Positions 14,269 through 27,448 of a DNA stretch of 64,000 nucleotides are shown piece after piece. The notes beneath the pieces are model-generated. The model worked only from the letters and a program-made list of their open reading frames with translations. It was not told the origin of the DNA and did not search any database. The DNA is from Plasmodium malariae. Its lineage: Eukaryota > Apicomplexa > Aconoidasida > Haemosporida > Plasmodiidae. Made by a program: the position numbers and the translations under genes. Numbering within the stretch: the first letter of the stretch is position 1; every line of letters starts with the position of its first letter. The stretch is from NCBI RefSeq assembly GCF_900090045.1, contig NC_041783.1, positions 124,001 to 188,000 on the forward strand. Direction: 5' to 3'.

Positions 14269-17200
14269 ATTGGTAAGTAGAACCTTTAATATGGAATTAG
14301 AAGATATACAGTATCCTTAAACATACGATATATATAAGAAAAATATACACAACCACGTAATTTTTTTAAAACCCTCAATATAAACATAACTGTTTTGATA
14401 TAAAACGTAAAAATATGTGCTGACAATCCTTATAAAAATGATTTTTTTATTTTTTAAATTTTCACTTTAAAGAATTGTTTTAAAATACATTAATAATTTG
14501 TAATAATATATATATATGCATTTAAGTATGTATATATATATATATGTAGAATACGTATATATTCCATAAATTTAATATATAAATGTGCTATTCGTATAAC
14601 TTCGTTAAATTAGTAAAAAAGTGCTCATATTTTAAATTAAAAAATATATTTAATTTGTTTTTATTACTTTTATATTTATTAATCCAAAATGTTTAATTTC
14701 TGACACAATGAAAAAAAAATTATGATTTGTTTTTATTTAATTCTAAATGTCTTTTTTATATATAATAAAGCGTAAAAAGTTAAAATTTTTCTTGTTTTCG
14801 TAAAAAGAAAATTTAATTTATATTTGTTATAAACAGTATTATGGTAAATGCATTACAATTCATATTTACTACAAAAACATTTTTAATAACTTTTTAAATT
14901 TTTTAATGTTTTACATATTAAATTATAAATACGTAATAAAATATCATTCTTTTTAAGAATGAATTATTTATTGTTGATTACTAATTTCGAAAATGATAAT
15001 TTATTGTAATTAAATACACACTCCAATTATTTAATACCTTAATTATATAGAATATACTATTAATTCAACTTTATAAGAATAACTTAAATATACACTATAA
15101 TGAAATATTAAAAATATATTTCGTACTTCTATTTCTTCTTTGTTTTTATTTAGCAAGTTCACGTTCAAATGATCTACAATTATTAGCATATTAACTCTTA
15201 TATGATAATTTATCTTTTTTTTGGGTAAAGAGAATAAATACCTAACAATAAATTACATAAAAAAAAAGGTTCAATAACCAGTTAGTTTAACAAAAGTAAA
15301 TAAAACTTTCCTTCGTAAAGGTATAAATTGATATAATTTTTTTTATGTTTTCTCTATTTCGTATATTTAAATATATATTCTGTAAAAGTCACATAAATGA
15401 GTTTGTAAAGGTATATAAGAACATATAAATTTTATGTTAAGAACATCCTATATATTTATATTAATAGCACTACTCCCTTTAATATAATAAGTTGATAAAA
15501 ATTAACCAGTGTTAGCTGTGTTATATACATAACAACATAATTTAATTTTTATTAAGATGATACGTTGCAATAGGATAGGGTAAATGTATTTCTCTTTATA
15601 TATAATCTATTTAATTAAAAAAGAAATAAATACAACGTTTTTTATTCAAAGAATATATGATTGATTTAGATGATTACATTTAATATATCATATTTTCGTC
15701 TCTATAAATTGAAACACAAATGAAATTTATATTTACAATTTGTTTTAGTTATCGAAGTTACGCACAATGAAAATATCATTTATTAGAAAATAAGGTGTAT
15801 AAATTTTACTTATTTATATAAGCGTTTATGAGCTTCAAATAATTGAACAAATGGATAATTGTGCATTCAAAAATTACAATTATTCTAATAAACATATATA
15901 TATTATATAAACAACTTTTTTTTTACTTTTCAGTTAATATTATATTTTATAAATCTTATTAAAACATTTAATTACTTTTATACAATATATATATATATAT
16001 ATATATTTTTGTACTGGAAAATATTATTTGTAATATAAATAATTATATTTTTGATATCTCGTTTATAATCAAAAATAACGCATGTATTTATGTTTCTTAC
16101 GCATATTAATTTTTAATGGTAAAAATGTATATCTTAATAAAAAATTTTATTTTAACTTTTTTTTTTTCGTTAGTTTTACTTCATGACATATTTTACTTAT
16201 ATTCTGGATTTAATAAAATAAAATGAATATATGAATACAAATATACATATTACTAATTTCATTTAAAACATATTTTTTTATAAATTATTTTTATATATAT
16301 TTCAGAACAATTTTAAAAATTCTGCATGAATTATATTTATAATAGTTGGTAACAAGGTAGTCACATATTTACATTTGAATAAAGACACTTCATTAACATA
16401 TATATGTACAAACAAACATTACGTTTTAAGGAAAAGTAATTTAAATTACATTTTAAGTTATATTATTTTACTATTAACTAATAATATTTATCATATTTAA
16501 AAATAAAATTTTTTGCCGGTTAGTCCTTATATAAAGTCATGTTCTTTTTTTTTAACTGTTTTGCGCATATAGATAAAAATAGTAAACATATAATTTATCA
16601 TGTTTATTGAAATATTTATTTGAATCTTATTAATAAAATAAGTAAAATAATATAATATATGATAATAATTATTATTTATGCATTAACATATATAATATCA
16701 AAAAATTTAAATGCCCTTTTTTTATAATAAGAAATCAACGAAAATAATGCGTATATATATTGCACACAATTTTTTTAACTTCGGTGCACTAAAATATTCC
16801 GTAAAAATTTTATATTAACTTAAAACTTTTCTCTAATTAGGATATTAATATATTTTATATATTTAAATTATATATAGTTCTTCATAAATAAAAAAATATA
16901 TACTTAATTAATTAGGTACATCAAAAACATAATAAATAAATAAAAAATGAGACAACATATAAAGTCAAAGTTTTTATTCTTTAAATTCAGAATAATTTGT
17001 TTCACAAAAAAAAAATTATAATAGTAAAACAAATTTATGAATATATTATTATTAACAAAATATTACTTTCATGTTCAATTCGTATTTATTAAGTGTTGTA
17101 ATTGGATAATATTATCATATTTTACTTTATAAGTTGATATACAAATATAGTATTCTAAAATCTTCATTAAATTAGTATGTCATGTATTAATAAATATAAT

Positions 17201-18790
17201 TTTCATATTCAACAAAAAGAATTAGAGAACATACATTATAATAAAAAAGTAATTATTTTGTATGATCGTTTTCATGTTACAGTTGTTATTTAATTTTATT
17301 GTATTATATATATTGTATTTTTAATATTATGTTTTGTAAATTAAAATTTTTTTATAATCAATTACATTTTGAAATTACAGAATTAATTATATTTTTAAGC
17401 AAAACTTTTAAAGAATCATAATTATTATTGTAATTTATTTTACTTTTATAATTTCCTATATAGTATTATTCTTATATATAATGCAAATATTTTTATGTTT
17501 TCTTTTTGGAAAAAATGTATGGAGTATTTCCATTGGTAAAATTTTTGCATATATTATAAAAATAGTAATGGGGTGCATAGTGAGATATATCCTTTTTGGA
17601 GAATAAATCTTAGCATACAAATAGAAGTGATTAAAAAATCTATATTGATTGCAGAAAAGTTTGGAACATTTTTTACATATGATCTAAACTTTCAATTAAC
17701 ATTATATGTTGGAAATATTGCAGTAGTTATTTAATATTTTCTTTAAATATTCAAATAATAAATATTGCCATAATAACTTTAGACTTCGTAAAAAAAAATT
17801 CGTTATTATTAATAAGTATAAAAAAAAAATTGATGCGTAATATATATATAACACCTATTAACATTATTCTATATTAATAATACATATTTTTTTTTGTTGA
17901 ATATAAAGGGAAAAAATAATTTAGACTACAAGATATAATAAAAAAAAAAAAAATTGCTATTAAAATAAAATTATATAAAAGGAAAAATAAAGTAATATAT
18001 AATTTCATGTAATAATGACTACTAAAAGAATTAAAATAAAATAATGTTTTTGTTTACCATATAAAATTATTAATTCTGTACTTTACGCTTTTATACTCAT
18101 CCAAAATATATCATCTAAAATCATAAAAATATCCACATATATAATAAATTTCTTCAGTAAAAAATCACATAAAATCAATTCTACAATTAATTAAAAAAGT
18201 TCAATACATATTTTGATGTTTTATTCAATAAAAAAACTGTTCTAATTAATATATAACAAACACCTATAAATGTTCACTAAATATACTCACGAAAATAGAA
18301 CAATTATAATACTTAAAAATATTATAACCTACAAAATTTACAAATATATTGAAATACGAAGGAAAAACAAGAAAAAAATAAAATAAATTACTCATTAAGA
18401 CAAACAATAAAAATATAACTATCTTATAATAATTTAAACATATTTTATTGGTAATTTTTATACATATATAAATAGAAAAATAAATAATTTAAAAATGTAG
18501 ATATTGTTATAATTATTATACAAAATAAATTATAATAAGAAACTCTAAAAATTTAACAATCTATTTATATTAAGGAAAATATTAATAATTATAAAAGAAT
18601 TTATTTAGATAAAAATTGAAAAAACTAGAATTTCCGTATTATATATACATCGAGAATTTGCGCATATATACATATTCTTAAATATATAAAATTATGTGTA
18701 TGCTACAATATCAGAATTCAATATAAATAAATCCTAAAATAATTTTACTTTTTTATCCAAATAAGGGTTTATAAATGCTCTTGTATAATT
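14269..18790. other. AT-rich stretch, no supported gene
   Basis: Intergenic-type sequence with poly-A/T and TA runs. A 49-codon run near 17,590-17,735 on the plus strand (…FWRINLSIQIEVIKKSILI…) is faintly protein-like, but no family or partner exon was identified. Confidence 0.5.
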
Positions 18791-19575
18791 TTACTTTTTA
18801 TTATTATACTTGAATATATTTTTTAACAATTTATATGATATAATTAATACTGCTAAAATAAATATTGGAACTAATGTTAAATAGGCTAATTCGCAATTAG
18901 ATGATGTCAGAATATCACCTATTCTTAGCATTTCTAATACGATTGGAGCAGTACTCATAAAAATAATTGTAGTAAGAACCAGAACATAACTTAGAAATTT
19001 TCGTGAAAATGCACCCCTAAAATTATTTAGTCCTTTATATTCAGCTTCAATTACTTTTTCCATTTTTCTATTACATATTTTATCTATTTTCTTTTTAGAT
19101 TTAGAAATGGATGGTAATGTATTTTTTTCCTTTTTTAACGATATTCCTTTTAATGTTCTAAGCCCTGTTTCATAATAACCATCATTTTTTAATGTATCAG
19201 ATGACACTTTAAATTTCTTTTCAGACATTTTTTTTAAAGGTATGCTTCCATTGGGGGGATGTAAACCTCTTTCTTCATTTAATAATCTGTCTACTCTTAC
19301 ATATAATGAATTACTTAGATCAATTTTCTTAATATATGATATGCCATACGTATTTGTCTAAAAATACGAACAAATATTTAATATTTAAAAAACATCAATA
19401 TTTCTATATAAATAAAATATTAAGTTTTAAAATTAAATTGTATGATTACAAAAAAATTCATAGAAAATATCAAATAATACAATTACCTTACCTCATGTGA
19501 ATTCTGATATATCCATATTAAAATGGGAAATGGGCAAATTTTAATGAAGAAGAAGAATTTGTTAGTTTGTATCAT
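18791..19575 (-). CDS. PEXEL-containing exported membrane protein, two exons, intact
   Basis: This gene appears complete and has no internal stop. Exon 1 is 19492-19575 (28 codons: MIQTNKFFFFIKIC to YQNSHE), a hydrophobic recessed signal sequence. The donor is GTAAGG, the acceptor TTTTAG, and the 134-bp intron has phase 0. Exon 2 is 18791-19357, giving a protein of 216 residues. RLLNE at residues 52-56 satisfies the PEXEL pattern R-x-L-x-E/Q/D, cut by plasmepsin V in the ER to license export to the red cell. Residues 70-145 are Lys/Ser-rich. Two membrane segments follow at about 149-169 and 185-205, then the basic tail KNIFKYNNKK. The layout is that of the P. malariae fam-l/fam-m and related exported-protein families. 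The sequence does not clearly match either family, so I leave it as a predicted exported protein of unknown function. Its position in a field of pseudogenes makes it the one likely live family member here. Confidence 0.85.
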
Positions 19576-22500
19576 CGTGTTAAAATTACTTTGCAGTTTC
19601 CAAAACGTATTCTATAAAAAAATTTTTAATTATATAATTATTTCGTTAATATTTAATAGAATATAAGTTATAATTTTTGTTTATTCTTTCTACCGCTTTT
19701 TAATTTTAAAATTTTTACTTCTGTATAATCATGTATAATTATAATATATATCTAACTATAAAAAGAGAAAAAACGCTTTAAATAAAAATATTATAGTAAA
19801 TTTTTTTTATAAAAATATTTTTATTAAAATAATATAAATAGAATTGATATCAAAATAACATTAACAAATACATAATAACTATAATTAGGCTTGCTCTAAA
19901 AATAAATTATTTCAAAAAAATTTATATTTATATTTATATTTATATATTTTATATGCATATTAATTAAATAGTCTTGTTAATTCGGTTATGAAATTGGATA
20001 AAATTTAATAAAATTACACGACATAAAATATTTAAATTTTTCTTTTAAATAATATTATTTAAAATTTATTTGTTATGATTAAGTTAATGAAAAATAGTTT
20101 TAAATTAGCTAACGTCTTATTGAAATTATTTATAAAATAATTTGCAATGATCATAATAATTTGAACAAAAAATATATATATACTGTAACAACGATTTAAT
20201 GGAATTTAATTAACTGGAAGTACCAACGATATTATCTTTTTATATATTTTAATCGAAATATCTTAATATATTGCTAGCTATAAATTATACACTATTTAAA
20301 CGAGGTTATTTTTATTGTTATATATGATGAATTAAAGTTTTAACATCTTAATAATATATAAGACATAATTCTCTTACACTGTTGTTGCATTGATGACCTT
20401 TAATATTGATTCAAAAATTTTAATAATACAGAAAATTAAGAATTAATATTAAAACTAAATACTTGAATAGGCAAATGTGCCTTTCTAATATTCGTTCTAT
20501 TAAAATATAAAATATAATTAAAAAAAAAAAATGGGTGAATATTAAAAAATTATTACATGTTAATTTAATCAGTATTTATAAATAAATAATTGACACTTTA
20601 ATAATAATTTAAGAAGCAATTACTAGCCATTTTACCTTATAATTATATACTTATATTAAGTTGGAAAAATGGCTTCACATAGATACATTAGAACAATTAA
20701 TTAAAATATAAGAGCTGAAAAATATGAAAGGTAATTATAAATAATAAAGGAATTATTACTTAAATTATATACAATATTCTTAAATATAATTTTAAAATAA
20801 TATTACATTTTTTTTAACTCTTATTCATATGCTATGATTTACTATATTCCTTGAAGTATTATAAATGTATTTCATACATATTAAATAATTTTGCAACCTA
20901 AAAAATTTATAATCAGCAAGTTAAATTATCTTCTTATATATTTATTGTGTTTGTAATATATTAAATATTATTATAATTAATAATTTTTTTCATATATATA
21001 TGCTTTTTAAAAGAAAATTTTTTTTATATTTGGATGACTAAATATATATCAATTCATATATATATATAAGCAGTTCCTTATATAATTTTTATTTTATATA
21101 TATATATTAAGCATATGATACGTATTATCTCAATATAAATATACATCTATTGCAAAAAATAATCTATGATAAAATGTGACGATTCATATATAAAAATTTA
21201 ATGGAAATAATATATTTAAAACTCAGCAATAAATACATTCACAATATATTTATCTAAAATTTTATGAATTTTGGAGAACTTACTTATAAATTCAGAGTGA
21301 ATTTATGTATGTATAAGGTATATTTATTTTTTAAAAACAATAAAATTATTTAGTATTTAAAAAATATTTTAATGTGGCCTTCTCATGAAAAATTGTTAAA
21401 TTTATAAAATGCATATATATTTATGGCTCTGCATAATATTTCTTAACTTTTTGATGTCAGTTCTCCTATTATCTAAGAAGTAAAATTTGACTTAATTTGC
21501 AATTCACGAGTTTTTGGCCTTCTTTTTATAAAATAAATCGCTAAAGCGGATGAAACATAACTTAAGAAAATCCTTTTATTCATGTATTTTATATGTACAA
21601 TATTATGTTAAAAAGCATTACTAATATTATTGTGCTTTTTTTTCTTGTCGCATATAATATATCATATGATTATGTTTTAAAATTTAATAATAAAAAGTTT
21701 GAGAAAAATAAGTTAAAATATTTTCTTTTTTTATATATAATAGATGTTTTTATTTATAAAAAATAATTTGAAAATATTTTTTCTATTTTCTAGAGCAATT
21801 ATAAAACAGAATACAAAAAATAGAATAATATGAAAAAAAAAAAAAACAAATTTAATAATATATTTTAATGCTTTAAATATAATTTATTCAAATTATAAAA
21901 ATAAGATAATTAATTTCAGTATAAATATGATATGCATCTTGTTGCTTAAATGTTTTAACATCTATAATAGTATATAATAGAAAAATAATAATATATTATA
22001 TATTAATATTCTATTTTTCTTACTAATCAAAGAATAATTGTATTATATCTGTTATTTTACAAATTATTTTTACAAATGGATCCATTAAGACTTATATAAT
22101 ATTATACTTATAAAATATTTCTATTAAAAATAATATGTATCTTTTCTTCTTAATATGGAAGAAAATTAAGTTACCAAAGCATGTAATAATTTTTTTTGCA
22201 GGAATAGCTCACTAAAAATTATCTTATTGTTAAAAAAACAAAAAATTATTTCCTCGTAAGGTAGAACATTATATTAAATTATATTATTACAATGTTTAAA
22301 TATTAAAATGAATAAAAGCAGTTTAAACAAATTAAGTGCTTAAAAAAAAACGAGTAAAATATTAACAAATAACATATATATATTATTAAAACAATTTTTA
22401 TCTAGAATCCTAATATATATTTTAACATTATAATTATGGATATCCGATACCCAATAATATATTATAGAATAATAGAACGTATGTATAACAAAAAAAAAAA

Positions 22501-22951
22501 AAAAAATACGTTTATAAAATATAAGTTATAAGTTATACATAACTTATGATTTTATTAAAAGAAATTATTTATTAAGGAATAAAACAAAAAATATTGCTCA
22601 ATATATAATATAATAATATTCTAATATTTAATATACATAAATTAACTTTCTATTTTATATATATGCCAACGTGTTCCTATTTTCTACTGAAGCAAGTAAT
22701 AATATTACTTTCTTATAGATTTGCTTATAGAAAAAAGATATTATACATAATTTTAATGATTGTTAAATAAAAGAATTTCTATCTTTATTCTTCTCGTTTT
22801 CTGCAATATATTATTCATTATATTAGTTTTTTTTCTTTATTCCATTTATACGTTAGAATATTCAAGAAATATTTTTCACAGATATAATCTTATTTCACTT
22901 TAATATTATTCTAGTATATTTTATACACTCCTTATCAATTTCTGATGTGTA
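19576..22951. other. AT-rich stretch, no supported gene
   Basis: No supported exon. A 36-residue open frame on the minus strand at 21473-21583 (MNKRIFLSYVSSALAIYF…) has the look of a membrane segment followed by a basic tail and could be a remnant of a family 3' exon. It is too short to assign. Confidence 0.45.
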
Positions 22952-23990
22952 TTATTCCAATATTTTATAGTATTTTTGTGTAGTATTCTCTATATATATG
23001 GAATTTACATATATATAACCTCTTATCCAATCTATTATTCCATAATCAATGGAACTTTCATATTTATAACCATAAATATCCTTATTTTTACTATTTTCTG
23101 AAACGTGGATAATGAAACCAATCGTATTTTTTTTTATCTGTAATTTTCTATATAAATTTTCTTTCGTCTCCGATTTATTTATGGAATTCTCTATATATGA
23201 TACACTATTTTCCATATAATGTACATTTTTACATTCTTCTAGTTTCATCACAAGTATAAATATATACAGTTCTTCTAGTAAGTATTTTTTCTCCATATAT
23301 TTATATAATTCTTCATTATTTTGTTTATTCTACAATTACTTTACATTTATCAATGATGCGTCATCCTTATTTTCTTTATTCTCACTTGTATCTAACATAT
23401 TCTGAAATCCTTCTATCAATCTCATATATTATTCCTATGCCAAATATTTTTTTACAATTATACTATTTTTTCATATCTATTGCATCCATGAGTCTTTTTT
23501 CCTATATAGGAATGAAATGTTTTCAATTGTATTTAAGATATTCTCATTTAATTTTTCGTTGCTTTTTATGTAATCATGTTATGTTTTCCATGTATTTTTT
23601 AAATTACAAAACCAATAATCTTTTTTCACCTTAAAATAAAAATTTTTGCGTCTGGCCCCTCATTTATTCCAAGGAATTTTTTGTTTTTCAGTGTCATTGA
23701 TACATTAAATGTTTTCCAATATTATATCACCACTTATTAAAATAGAATACGTTTGAAATACCTCTTTTGCGAACAGTTATAGGAATATTTTTAATAATTC
23801 TCCTTAGTTAAATTATAATTCTTCACTTTTGAATACTTCAATTACTTCCATATGTACTTTTATGATAGATTTTGTCCTCTCCTATTTTCTATTTGAAGTA
23901 TTTACATTTTTTATTATTTTGTGTTCATGTAATTTTTATCCTCATGAAATATTTTTCTAAATAATAATCCACAAGTTATGAGTTAAAACG
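22952..23990 (-). pseudogene. STP1 cytoplasmic-tail exon remnant (SURFIN/STP1 family)
   Basis: STP1 (a relative of SURFIN) is a large subtelomeric surface-protein family whose 3' exon encodes a tryptophan-rich intracellular region. On the minus strand one frame can be followed for about 900 bp across many stops: RTKSIIKVHMEVIEVFKSEE, then TEKQKIPWNK, KVKKDYWFCNLKNTWKT, NENILNTIENISFLYRKKDS, LIEGFQNMLDTSENKENKDD, ELYKYMEKKYLLEELY, and finally NLYRKLQIKKNTIGFI and DYGIIDWIRGYIYVNS. Spaced Trp motifs and the closing D-W-I-R…YVNS are typical of the STP1 C-terminus. The last 114 codons (22952-23296) are uninterrupted, but upstream there are about ten stops. No extracellular domain, membrane segment or first exon was found further 5', so this is a 3' fragment. 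The 5' boundary is approximate. Confidence 0.75.
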
Positions 23991-26610
23991 CAAACTTCAA
24001 TACACTATTCCATTTCTCAAACATATTTTAATGTAAATATATCAATTTATTATGTAGGGTTGTGTCAGTTTACAATTATTGTACTAATTCATATTCTTTA
24101 ATAATTAATTCATTGTTTGTATTAATTAAATTTTTTTTTTTTTTTTAAAGAACTACATTTTTTAAAAAATTTAATATTATGCTAAATAGAAAAGCGCTCC
24201 AAATTAATATAAAATATTTACACATTCTTTTAATGCACCGAATTTAATAAAAAAAGTAAGTGCGTTATTTGTATTAACTACTATTGTTGATTTCTTATTA
24301 TATTAAAAAAATTATATCAAATTTTATGGCACTATATACACATGCATGCAAAATAACTATTATCATATATAATATTATTTTTCTTAATTTATTATTAAGA
24401 TAAATAAAAATATATTAATTAAACTAAAAAACTAACTATCCTCTATTACTTTCTCATATGCACAAAGTGGATAAAAAAAAAGTAACTAATTTTAAATACA
24501 TTCATTTATACCATTTTCCCATGAGATATGATGAGTATTCTTACATTAAATCACCATAATATAATTTAAAATGATCTTTAAATTTCACTTCTTTAAAAAT
24601 TCATGTTCATGTATAAATAAATAAGTTACTAAAATAATTAATATACAATTTAAAATGTGAGACTGTTTACTTGACAGACGTTTATATAGCACACGGGGAA
24701 TTTTTAATATTGATATATATTTAAAAATATTTTTTAAAAATAGATAGTTTAAATTAAAAAAGTACAACTATTTTTGTAAATATGTATTTATTTTATATAT
24801 TTCCCTATATAAATAGGTAAAATATATGAAGTAGAACTAACAAATAGCAAAAATTTACAATAAATTTTCTATTATTCTATATATCTTGGACCTTTAAATA
24901 TGAATATATATATGAACCTTAAACATAGTTATTATTACTGATTTAAAATGTTCTATGTAAAAAATAATTATTTCTGTTACAAACAATAATTATTATTTAT
25001 AATATTTTTCCATATAATATATATATTATATACATAAAATTAAATGTTTTAATAATATAGTGTGCTATTTAATATTAACTAAATTGGAGGGAAATAATAA
25101 TCTTACTTTATCTAAAATTTTATTATTATTAATGTGAATATTCCAATTCACAATTATTCATTTGTTAATTTTACTTTTTTAGTACAAAAATCCATATATA
25201 AATGATTAAAAAACATAAACATCTTAATTTCCAAGAAATGAGATTATAAAAGTACATAACTCAAATAACTCAAAAAAATACTAAATATAACTTTCGCTTT
25301 TATTTAAATTTACAAAAAATAACTTTGTTATATTACATTTAATCACCTAAAGCAATAATATATATACATTGCATGCAAAATGTTATATTTATTTCTTTTT
25401 TAATGAAACCTCTAATGGATATGTGTTTTACATTTATTTAATTCTATTATAACGTTTCAAGTTAACAATAACTAAATGAAGTGTTACTGAATAATGCATG
25501 TTTTATATCGATTCATATTTATTACGTTAAAAAAAGTAAAATGATTAGTATTTAAATATTGGTAGTTCATAACTTATATTTTGCATATTTTAAAATAACT
25601 TTAAAACAATATTATTGCTACCTTTATGTTATATGTAGGTAAACCTATTTAATATCAAAAACATAAAAATAATTATTTATCTGATTATATCAAATATATT
25701 TATTTATTCTTGTTTCCCTTATTTATATTTGAAAACTTATATATACATAATTGATTTTTAGAAAATCATTTTTGTTATAAAATTAAAAGAAGGATATTTA
25801 TATAATAAATAATAATGACCTAAGAATCTAAGTTTATTTGCACAATAAATTTTTGCAATAAAAAATAGTAAATATAAAAATAGAACAAATATTTATAATC
25901 CTCAAAATTAATAATGGTATACAATTAATTCATTCACAAGAAGAATATAATTTTATCGCATATTTATAATTTAATATATTAAACATTCAAAAATTTAAAC
26001 ATATATTAAATACCTTTCATAAAGTAATTATAATAACATTCATAATACTTATTAATTAAATTTTCTTTTTGTAAAAATAAAAAAAAATGTGCTTGTTTTG
26101 GTTTTATTGTATACAAAAAAAGATATATAATTAATGTAAAAAAAAAACAAATATGTTTATTAAGCAGATCACAAATTAATCATTTTTGACAAAAATTTTA
26201 AAGAAATTAAATCAAAATAATTATTCTTTTTTAGGAAAAATCATACATTTTGCTACTAATTTAACGATATTATAATATATACAATTTTTTATATGAATTT
26301 TATAAAAAATACATACATTTATATACAAATTTATTTAAATAAGCATATATATATTATTCCAATATACTGTATTATGTTCAAACAATTCATTAAAATACAA
26401 ATTAAAAAAATTAAACAATTAAATTCACTAAGTATTTATAATATATATTTACATAATTAATATCAAATTAACTATGTAAATATATGGGGAATTATGTAAA
26501 CTAATAGTATTCACATTGATTATATGCAAATAATATATTTAAGAGTGATAAATATCTTATCCCTTATTAGTAGTTTTCCTTACAAAAAAAATTAACTAAT
26601 TATAACATAT
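23991..26610. other. AT-rich stretch, no supported gene
   Basis: I looked here for the missing 5' part of the STP1 gene and did not find it. A minus-strand open frame of 60 codons at 24585-24767 has no recognisable features. Nothing else is supported. Confidence 0.5.
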
Positions 26611-27448
26611 TTAATGATTTTTTTCCTTTATCATATTATATTTTACAATTTTTGTCAAGGTATAAATAATACTTAATACGGTTAAAACAGATACCAATAC
26701 TAGAAATAATGAATATACTAATGCCAATGGTAAAAATCCTAATCCTAAGGAACCCGATGATGTATCATACGAAGATATAAGCTTGAAAAATGCATAACAT
26801 AACATTAATATTACTACTAATCCTGCTAATAAAATTAAAAAGGGTGGCGTAACTGCTAAACCTATATTCTTACATATCATTATATATGCAGATGTTTTAC
26901 TATTTTTCCTGTTATACTTAATTTTATATATAGAATCTAATAGATTGAATATTTTTTTTTCAAAAAATATATCTATTCCTTTAATTAAATATATCCGTTT
27001 TTTCTTGTCTATGTTGTCTCCTTCCTTCATATTTAATGACCTTTCTTTTAATTTTTTACTTTTTGATGCATGGTCATTGTCATTAAATATATCTTTCTCC
27101 TTACCTAATAATTTAACTTTCTCGCTTTAACCATATACAACCTTAGTTGATTTTATATACAAAGAATCCTCTACTAGTAATCTATTAGTTGTTAAAGATA
27201 ATTTTTCATAGAAATTATACTTCTTGTCCAAAGATTGACTATATTTATTCTAATAAAAATGTGTAAACATTTATTATTTAATGAATATATATTTCCACAC
27301 TAAGAAAATATTATTTTAAAAAATTATACTTAAAAAAAAATATATATATATATTTTAATACCACATTATTGTTATAATAACTTGTCCAAATGAGAATGGT
27401 AAATACAAATATTTTAATAAATACAAGCCACATAATATTTTCTTTCAT
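26611..27448 (-). pseudogene. Two-exon PEXEL exported-protein gene with one internal stop
   Basis: Exon 1 is 27362-27448: 29 codons, MKENIMWLVFIKIFVFTILI to YYNNNV, ending at a GTATTA donor. Exon 2 starts after TATTAG at 27249 and runs in frame to the stop at 26611. It opens NKYSQSLDKKYNFYEK, and RLLVE occupies residues 52-56, a good PEXEL. A lysine-rich middle contains GIDIFFEKKIFNLLDSIYK. Two long hydrophobic segments follow (around PPFLILLAGLVVILMLCYAF and LPLALVYSLFLVLVSVLTVL), then the basic tail KIVKYNMIKEKNH. The only defect is a TAA at 27127-27129, about 40 codons into exon 2. Everything downstream is open for 172 codons, which suggests recent inactivation, readthrough or a base error. 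Its PEXEL context and the F-E-K-K-x-F-N-x-x-D-S-x-Y-K motif resemble the gene at 13.4 kb. Confidence 0.8.

Noticed and set aside
23353..23634. 93-codon plus-strand hydrophobic frame
   Set aside because: Antisense of the STP1 tail, whose Trp-rich motifs read on the minus strand.
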